NCBI RefSeq assembly: GCF_014195485.1
Contig: NZ_JACIBU010000001.1
Span: 2,728,001-2,792,000 of the forward strand
DNA length: 64,000 nucleotides
Source: Modestobacter versicolor
Lineage (GTDB): Bacteria; Actinomycetota; Actinomycetes; Mycobacteriales; Geodermatophilaceae
Direction: 5' to 3'
Under the pieces are notes generated by a model, which saw nothing but the letters and a program-made list of their open reading frames with translations, was not told where the DNA came from and ran no database searches. Below, one piece after another: positions 59,312 to 64,000 of the stretch (its first letter is position 1; each line of letters begins with the position of its first letter). The translations under genes were made by a program, and so were the position numbers.

Positions 59312-59327
59312 GTGTCTAGGCACTCAC
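59308..59327. promoter_or_regulatory. Palindrome GTGAGTG-N6-CACTCAC
   Basis: Perfect 7-bp inverted repeat just past the terminator and 63 bases before the next start. Followed by TTACC-ttcc-GGTAA (59339-59352). Could be an operator for the Ser/Gly-rich protein gene. Confidence 0.4.
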
Positions 59328-59389
59328 TGCCATACGAATTACCTTCCGGTAAGTCGGTTCGGGGACCGGCGCACACGGGGGGACACACA

Positions 59390-60361
59390 GTGCACAGCGC
59401 ACAGCACGGCCCGGAGACAGCGGGCCGCCATCGCCGCGTCGAGGCATCGGCCGCGCTCACCGAGACCGGGCGCCACCGCGCCGTCGCCGCGCGCCCGGAG
59501 CCCGTCGCAGCACCTGCCGTCGTCGAACCGGTGCGCCGCCGGCACGCGGCCGACGCCGCGCCCGCCACCCATCCGGACGCCCGGGTGCGCACCCGCAGCC
59601 GCACCCCGCAGCGACTGGTCGCCGGCACGGCCCTCCTCGCCATCGCGATGGCCCCGGTGCTCGCCCGCTCCAGCAGCGCGCTCGGCCTGCACGACGCCGT
59701 CGCCGCGGAGGTCGCCGCCAACCCCGACCAGGCCGAGGACACCCTCGAGGCACTGAGCCGCGGCGGCGTCCTGGCCGCGTCCATCACGCCCAGCCCGACC
59801 GCGGAGCCCGATTCCGTCACGGCGGGAACCGGCGGCCCGAGCACCCCGTCCGGGAGCACCTCCGCCGGCACCGGCACCGCGGGCCCGGCCACGGCCGGCT
59901 CCGCCCCGTCCGGCTCCACCTCGTCCGGCTCCACCCCGTCCGGCTCCACCCCGTCCGGCTCGACCTCCTCCGGTCCCACCCCGGACGGCGGCACGCCGGG
60001 CGCCGGACCGTCGTCCACCGCGAGCGCCCCGCCGGTTGTCGGTGGGCAGAGCGCCCCGGGCGCACCACTGACGCCCGACGGCGGGTCGACCGTGCCCACC
60101 GCCGCCGGGAGCGCACCGAGCCCCGCCCCGGGCACCGGCCCGACCACCGATCCGACGACGCAGGCCGGCGGCTCTCCCACCGCCGGCACGCCGGAGGCGA
60201 GCGTGCCCGAGGACCAGGCCGCGCCCACTCGGACCACGGCGGAGCAGGAGGTCGCGCCGGTGACCACCGACGCGACCACCCCGACCAGCCGGGCCGCCGA
60301 GCCGACCGGCGACCCGATCGAGTCCGTGATCGCCAGCATCACCGCCGTCCTCGGCGGCTGA
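59390..60361 (+). CDS. Secreted/anchored Ser-Gly-Thr-Pro-rich protein
   Basis: 323 aa, no family. A long basic cytoplasmic-type N-region (~75 residues, many Arg/His) precedes one hydrophobic helix (RLVAGTALLAIAMAPVLARS). A short helical segment and a long low-complexity region follow, with PSGSTSSGSTPSGSTPSGST-type repeats (residues ~170-200), then a C-terminal amphipathic helix (IESVIASITAVLGG). It resembles a wall-spanning or glycosylated stalk. GTG 59390 follows GGGGGGA by 6 bases. The stop codon is the loop of hairpin CGGCGGC-TGA-GCCGCCG. Confidence 0.65.
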   Translation: MHSAQHGPETAGRHRRVEASAALTETGRHRAVAARPEPVAAPAVVEPVRRRHAADAAPATHPDARVRTRSRTPQRLVAGTALLAIAMAPVLARSSSALGLHDAVAAEVAANPDQAEDTLEALSRGGVLAASITPSPTAEPDSVTAGTGGPSTPSGSTSAGTGTAGPATAGSAPSGSTSSGSTPSGSTPSGSTSSGPTPDGGTPGAGPSSTASAPPVVGGQSAPGAPLTPDGGSTVPTAAGSAPSPAPGTGPTTDPTTQAGGSPTAGTPEASVPEDQAAPTRTTAEQEVAPVTTDATTPTSRAAEPTGDPIESVIASITAVLGG

Positions 60362-60368
60362 GCCGCCG
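60352..60368 (+). terminator. Hairpin centred on the stop codon
   Basis: CGGCGGC and GCCGCCG flank the TGA stop exactly, leaving the stop codon as a 3-base loop. GC-only and no U-run; may terminate or pause transcription. Confidence 0.3.
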
Positions 60369-60415
60369 GGCCTCAAACGTCGGGCGGTCCCGCTCTCCCC
60401 CGGGCGAGGGAGGGG

Positions 60416-60979
60416 ATGGTCGCGGAGGTCAACCGATCCGCTGCCCGGGTCGACAACTCCTCCATGCCGACCGCCACCACCACGGTCGACCACGGGGACC
60501 TGCCACAGCTCACCTCCGCGGTCGTCACCGACGCCGTCACCCTGCTCCCCACCCGGGCCACGCTGCTCGACCACCTCGCCGAGCGTTCCCCGTCCTCGGA
60601 CGTCGCACCTGCCGCGCTGGTCCTCGTCGGCCTGCTGCACCGCGACACCGGCTGGCCGATGCCGGGCAGCCACCTCGACCGGGTCGCGGGCGCGCTCTCC
60701 GCGGACCTGCGCAGCGACGACTGGATCGCCCGCTCGGGCCCCACGGAGTTCGCCGTCGTGCTCAACGGCGCCGCCCCGGACGCCGAGACCGCTGCCAACC
60801 GCCTGATCCGCACCGTGCTCGGGGTGGAGATCCCGGGCCTGACGGCCTGCGCCGGCATCGCCGGGCTCTCCCCTGACACGTCGGCCAGCGAGGTCCACCG
60901 CCGGGCCACGCTCTGCCTCGCCACCGCGCGCAGCGTCGGCAGCGGGCAGGTCATCCGCTACAGCGGCACCCGCCACTGA
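60416..60979 (+). CDS. Degenerate GGDEF-domain protein
   Basis: 187 aa. LTSAVVTDAVTLLPTRATLLDHL is the diguanylate-cyclase entry segment (D.LT.LPNR type). The catalytic GGDEF is replaced by GPTEF in ARSGPTEFAVVLNGA, and the I-site RxxD is not evident. The C-terminal ACAGIAGLSPDTSASEVHRRA matches the end of GGDEF folds (G.A......A..L...A). It is probably unable to make c-di-GMP, but it may bind nucleotide or partners. ATG 60416 or 60464 may start it. Confidence 0.72.
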   Translation: MVAEVNRSAARVDNSSMPTATTTVDHGDLPQLTSAVVTDAVTLLPTRATLLDHLAERSPSSDVAPAALVLVGLLHRDTGWPMPGSHLDRVAGALSADLRSDDWIARSGPTEFAVVLNGAAPDAETAANRLIRTVLGVEIPGLTACAGIAGLSPDTSASEVHRRATLCLATARSVGSGQVIRYSGTRH

Positions 60980-61193
60980 GGACCGCAGCGACGCGGCGCC
61001 CGGTGATCGGCGCGCCCGTCGCTGCCCCGCCCGGTGACGCCGGGTGGTCGCGCGCCCGGTCGAGGGCCGTCACCACCTCGCGGCCGGCGCGGGTTCCCGC
61101 TGCTCGAACGGGTGAGCCGACCTTCGCAGCCCGACAGACCGCGACCGCGCGCGCTTACTCTGCGTGTACTGCACCTGGAGCCCGGAGGACGAC

Positions 61194-62309
61194 ATGAGCG
61201 ACCCCACCCCGGCCGACCCGGCCGACGTCGCCGTCGATCCCGCGCCCGGTGACCCGGCGTCGGACGAGACCGGCACGGACGAGCCCCGGCCCGGTCGCCG
61301 GCGGTGGCTGCGACGCACGCTGATCACCCTGGGCGCCCTGTCGCTGGTGCTCACGCTGGTCATCGGCGGCGGCCTCTGGTACCTGACCAACCGCTACGGC
61401 GGGAACATCGAGCGCGTCACCGACGTGTTCGACGGCCTGGACGACGCCTCCCGCCCCGCAGCCCCCTCCCCGACCGCCGTGAACGCGCCGGCGGCCGAGC
61501 CCGTCACCTTCCTGCTGGTCGGCTCGGACACCCGGGAGGACCTCGCCCCCGGCGAGCTGCCCGACGCCCGCTCCGACGCGATCATGATCGCGCGCTTCTC
61601 CGGCGACCGGCAGCACGCCCAGGTCATCTCCATCCCCCGCGACTCCTGGGTCGACATCCCCGGCCGCGGCCAGGCCAAGATCAACGCGGCGTACGCCTAC
61701 GGCGGCCCGACGCTGCTGATCCAGACCGTCGAGCAGCTGACCGGCGTCCGCATCGACCACTACGCCGCGATCGACTTCGACGGGCTCACCCAGGTCACCG
61801 ACGCCCTCGGCGGGCTGGACGTCGTCGTCCCGGAGACCACCACCTGGGGCCCGTACACCTTCACCGCCGGGGTCAACCACCTGGACGGCGAGGCGGCGCG
61901 CTGGTACGTCGGGCAGCGGCACGGCCTGCCCGGTGGCGACTTCGACCGGGTCAAGCGGCAGCAGAACTACCTGCGCGCCATGTTCACCCAGCTGTTCAGC
62001 CAGGACGTCTTCACCTCGCCCGGCAAGCTCGACGAGACGCTGCTGGCCGTCACGAGCGCCGTCGCGGTCGACGACGGCCTGAGCAACGCCGACCTGCTCT
62101 CCCTGGCCTACTCGCTGCGGGGGCTCACCCCGTCGACCGTCCAGTTCTTCACCGCGCCCGTGCTCGGCACCGGCACGGAGGGCACGGCCAGCGTGGTGTA
62201 CCTGGACCGGACGACCGGCGAGCGCATGTGGGGCTACCTCAACACCGACTCGCTGAGCCAGAACGCCGACGAGTTCGCCGACGAGGCCCTGCCCGCCGTC
62301 ACGAACTGA
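61194..62309 (+). CDS. LytR-CpsA-Psr (LCP) family protein
   Basis: 371 aa. A cytoplasmic acidic N-tail and one membrane helix (~residues 40-62) are followed by the extracellular LCP domain: TFLLVGSDTREDL, ARSDAIMIARFS (conserved Arg-Ser-Asp), ISIPRDSWVDIPGRG, KINAAYAYGGP and a FDRVKRQQNYLRAMF arginine patch. LCP enzymes transfer lipid-linked polymers to peptidoglycan, which fits the end of an exopolysaccharide locus. ATG 61194 has GGAGGAC 5 bases upstream. Followed by a 12-bp hairpin. Confidence 0.92.
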   Translation: MSDPTPADPADVAVDPAPGDPASDETGTDEPRPGRRRWLRRTLITLGALSLVLTLVIGGGLWYLTNRYGGNIERVTDVFDGLDDASRPAAPSPTAVNAPAAEPVTFLLVGSDTREDLAPGELPDARSDAIMIARFSGDRQHAQVISIPRDSWVDIPGRGQAKINAAYAYGGPTLLIQTVEQLTGVRIDHYAAIDFDGLTQVTDALGGLDVVVPETTTWGPYTFTAGVNHLDGEAARWYVGQRHGLPGGDFDRVKRQQNYLRAMFTQLFSQDVFTSPGKLDETLLAVTSAVAVDDGLSNADLLSLAYSLRGLTPSTVQFFTAPVLGTGTEGTASVVYLDRTTGERMWGYLNTDSLSQNADEFADEALPAVTN

Positions 62310-62320
62310 CCGCTCGGCCT

Positions 62321-62354
62321 GCGGCCCGGCACTGCTCCGGCGGTGCCGGGCCGC
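62321..62354 (+). terminator. Terminator after LCP gene
   Basis: Perfect 12-bp stem (62321-62332 with 62343-62354), 10-base loop, 11 bases after the stop. Confidence 0.7.
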
Positions 62355-62715
62355 GCGCACGTCCGCTGCCGTCACGGCCCTGCGGCGCGCACCCGTCGCG
62401 CGCCGTCGTCCGGCACGGCCCGGGGGACGACGGCGGGCGGCTGCCCTCCGGGGCACGGCCGGCGATCCGGGCCGCTCCCGGTGCCCGGTCGGCTGCCCCG
62501 TGCCCCCGCGGGGGCTCCCCCAGGACGGCGTGGGGACGAGGGCGCCGGCTCCCGGGCGGGCGCGTGCCCGGCCGGAGCGGTCCGGCGCAGGGCGTCCTGG
62601 CCCGGGCTCCTGACGCCCGGGACAGCTGCGCACCTCGCTCACCGCCGCCACCCGCGACAGCCGAGGTCACCGTGCGCGGGGAGGGCAGCCGGTGGCTCTC
62701 CACCCGCCGGCCACC

Positions 62716-62761
62716 GACAGCAGAGAGCACCGGCGACGGGTCGCCGGTGCTCTCTGCTGTC
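62716..62761 (-). terminator. 21-bp perfect hairpin after kinase-like gene
   Basis: Arms 62716-62736 and 62741-62761 are fully complementary with tetraloop CGGG, 35 bases past the minus-strand stop. A very stable, probably bidirectional terminator. Confidence 0.75.
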
Positions 62762-62795
62762 TGGCTCGGCCGTCCGAGCGGGGGGGTGCGTCGGG

Positions 62796-64000
62796 TCAGG
62801 ACCGCGCGCTGGCGGGGCTCCGCTCCGCCGGCACCTCGTCCGTGGCGGACTCGTCCGTCTCGGCAGCCGCCTCCGCGTCCGCCGGCTCCTCGGCCTGGGC
62901 CGGAGCCTGGGCCTGGGCCTGGGCCTGGGCCGGAGCCTGGGCCGGAGCCTGGGCCGGAGCCTGGGCCGGAGCCTGGGCCGGGGCCGGAGCAGCCGGGGCC
63001 TGCGCCGGAGCTGAGTCCTGGGCAGCCACCGGGACAGCGGTCGCCCCGGCGGGCTCGTCACCCACCGGCTCCGGGTCGGCCGTGGCCTCCGCCGACGGCG
63101 CGGGGTCCGCGTCGTCGGTGTCGGTGGCGTCGTCAGTGGCGGCGTCGTCGGTGGCGGTGTCGTCGGTGGCGGTGTCGTCGGTGGCGGTGTCGGCGTCGTC
63201 GGTGGCGGCGTCGTCAGTGGCGGTCTCATCGACGGCCGCATCCGCAGTGGCCGTGTCGTCGGTGGCTGCGTCAGCACCGGCGGCGTCGTCCGCCACGTCG
63301 GCGGCGGCCACGTCCCTGGCCTCCACCGCGGGCACCGGGACCGGCGTCGGCACCGGCATCGCGACCGGCTCGTCGTCGCGCTCGACGGCGTCCGGACGTG
63401 CCGTGCCGGCCGGCTCCGCGCGGCGCTTGGCCGACCGGCGGCGCTTCGACGACTGCGCACCGGCGGGGGTGCGCCCGTAGGACGACACCAGGTCGGACTT
63501 GGCCGGGACCACGGTGAGCACGACGCCCAGCGTCGTGGCGCCCACCCGGTCGAGCAGGACGCCGGCCTGGTGCAGCTGCTCCTTGCTCGTGGTGCCGTAG
63601 CGCACCACGAGGAGCACCCCGTCGACCAGGACCGCGAGGTCGGTGGCGTCGGCGGAGGCGAGCACCGGCGGCGCGTCGATGATCACGAAGTCGTTGCGGT
63701 CGCGCAGCTCCTGAAGCAGCGTCCCCATCCGGGTGGACTCGAAGAGCTCGGTGTCCCCGCTCGGCACCGGTCCGGCGGGGAGCACCGACAGGTGGTCGCT
63801 GCCCCACGGCTGGAGCGCGGCGGCCAGGGCGACCTGGCCGCTGAGGACCGTGCTGAGACCGTCCTGCTCGCCCAGGCCCAGCTGGCCGGCCAGCCGCGGG
63901 CGGCCGAGGTCGGCCTCCACCACGGTGACCCGGCGACCGGCCTCGGCCAGCGCGCGACCGAGCTCGACGGCGACGCTGCTCGCGCCCTGCGCGGGGACCG
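62796..64000 (-). CDS. BY-kinase-like ATPase (CpsD/Wzc type) with degenerate P-loop, partial
   Basis: The frame continues past the right edge; about 400 residues are visible. VPAQGASSVAVELGRALAEA aligns without gaps to the usual P-G-E-G-K-S-T Walker A of CpsD kinases, but the catalytic lysine is alanine. The A' motif VVEADLGRP has Glu in place of the first Asp; Walker B FVIIDAPPVL is intact. After residue ~190 the chain becomes a low-complexity tail: basic SKRRRSAKRR, then Ala/Thr/Asp repeats and AQAP repeats. The usual tyrosine cluster is missing. An N-terminal Wzz domain may lie outside the window. Confidence 0.85.
   Translation of the reverse strand, partial: VPAQGASSVAVELGRALAEAGRRVTVVEADLGRPRLAGQLGLGEQDGLSTVLSGQVALAAALQPWGSDHLSVLPAGPVPSGDTELFESTRMGTLLQELRDRNDFVIIDAPPVLASADATDLAVLVDGVLLVVRYGTTSKEQLHQAGVLLDRVGATTLGVVLTVVPAKSDLVSSYGRTPAGAQSSKRRRSAKRRAEPAGTARPDAVERDDEPVAMPVPTPVPVPAVEARDVAAADVADDAAGADAATDDTATADAAVDETATDDAATDDADTATDDTATDDTATDDAATDDATDTDDADPAPSAEATADPEPVGDEPAGATAVPVAAQDSAPAQAPAAPAPAQAPAQAPAQAPAQAPAQAQAQAQAPAQAEEPADAEAAAETDESATDEVPAERSPASARS
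62893..62990 (-). repeat. Tandem short repeat coding for (AQAP)n
   Basis: A 12-base unit (GCCTGGGCCGGA and the variant GCCTGG) repeats across this stretch, encoding Ala-Gln-Ala-Pro and Ala-Gln in the kinase-like tail. Likely variable by slippage. Confidence 0.85.
63111..63280 (-). repeat. Tandem short repeat coding for Ala/Thr/Asp-rich tail
   Basis: Repeats of GTCGTCGGTGGCG and close variants encode (A)TDD(T/A)ATDD in the kinase-like protein, giving a strongly acidic segment between the basic linker and the AQAP repeats. Confidence 0.8.

Larger units (their letters stand above)
62310..62795. other. Non-coding convergent spacer
   Basis: About 490 bases between LCP and the kinase-like gene. 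It contains a terminator hairpin at each end (62321-62354 and 62716-62761). Between them I see only GC-rich sequence with no ribosome site or coding-type motif. Confidence 0.6.

Noticed and set aside
62893..63280. Regular repeats resembling an array
   Set aside because: They are in-frame codon repeats (AQAP, TDD) inside a protein gene with no unique spacers, so not CRISPR.
1..64000. Insertion sequences, phage genes, rRNA, CRISPR arrays or recognisable riboswitches
   Set aside because: None was seen: no transposase, integrase or capsid motifs, no rRNA signatures and no conserved riboswitch core.

Overview
The window is very GC-rich chromosomal DNA. It has GTG/TTG starts, many GTGA/ATGA stop-start overlaps and leaderless promoters, all typical of a high-GC actinobacterium. 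Gene content fits a free-living terrestrial actinobacterium such as a member of the Geodermatophilaceae: an MSMEG_0570-type protein, SigE-family sigma factor, CGNR regulator, LCP protein, DUF2630 and PAP2-DAGK fusion. That family placement is inference; there is no rRNA in the window. Two tRNA genes (Arg-ACG, Ser-GCT) lie at about 25 kb.

Left part (1-11 kb): end of a PaaI-type thioesterase, prephenate dehydrogenase, DUF2630, and a PucR-type regulator divergent from a complete branched-chain amino-acid-type ABC importer (two ATPases, two permeases, lipoprotein receptor). Then a UDP-glucuronate decarboxylase-type epimerase and a membrane-anchored solute-binding/VWA protein. From 18.9 to 11.15 kb, on the minus strand, is a seven-gene operon in which every junction is a 4-base stop/start overlap. 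It encodes GmhA, HldE and a GT2-GmhB fusion (ADP-heptose synthesis) plus four more glycosyltransferases, two of them GT9 heptosyltransferase-like.

Middle (19-40 kb): mixed housekeeping and accessory genes. These include MarR, a secreted Ser/Thr/Pro-rich protein, an FMN alpha-hydroxyacid oxidase, MBL hydrolase, a sigma factor with a coupled membrane protein, an MFS exporter facing a CGNR regulator across a 42-bp palindrome, PAP2-DAGK, a compositionally mosaic lipoprotein/PKD-like pair, small membrane proteins, DoxX, a PolX-like PHP protein, an SGNH hydrolase, a TupA-like ATP-grasp and a glycosyltransferase. APS kinase (with an extra N-terminal domain) and CysQ (PAPS turnover) sit beside UDP-glucose dehydrogenase. 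Two unrecognised membrane proteins (30.5 and 37.5 kb) appear to be paralogues.

Right part (39-64 kb): a large Wzx/Wzy-type exopolysaccharide locus. It has Ugd, a polyprenyl-phosphate sugar transferase, chain-length protein, polymerase, flippase, several glycosyltransferases, an Alg14/Alg13-like fusion, two polysaccharide pyruvyl transferases, O-acyl and hexapeptide acyltransferases, a heparin-lyase-like protein, Tat-exported CHAP and hydrolase-like proteins, an LCP ligase and, running off the end, a BY-kinase-like protein with a damaged P-loop. Ugd plus the decarboxylase at 8.3 kb could supply UDP-glucuronate and UDP-xylose, and LCP could attach the product to the wall. A 62-bp tandem duplication inside this locus creates a tiny coupled ORF.
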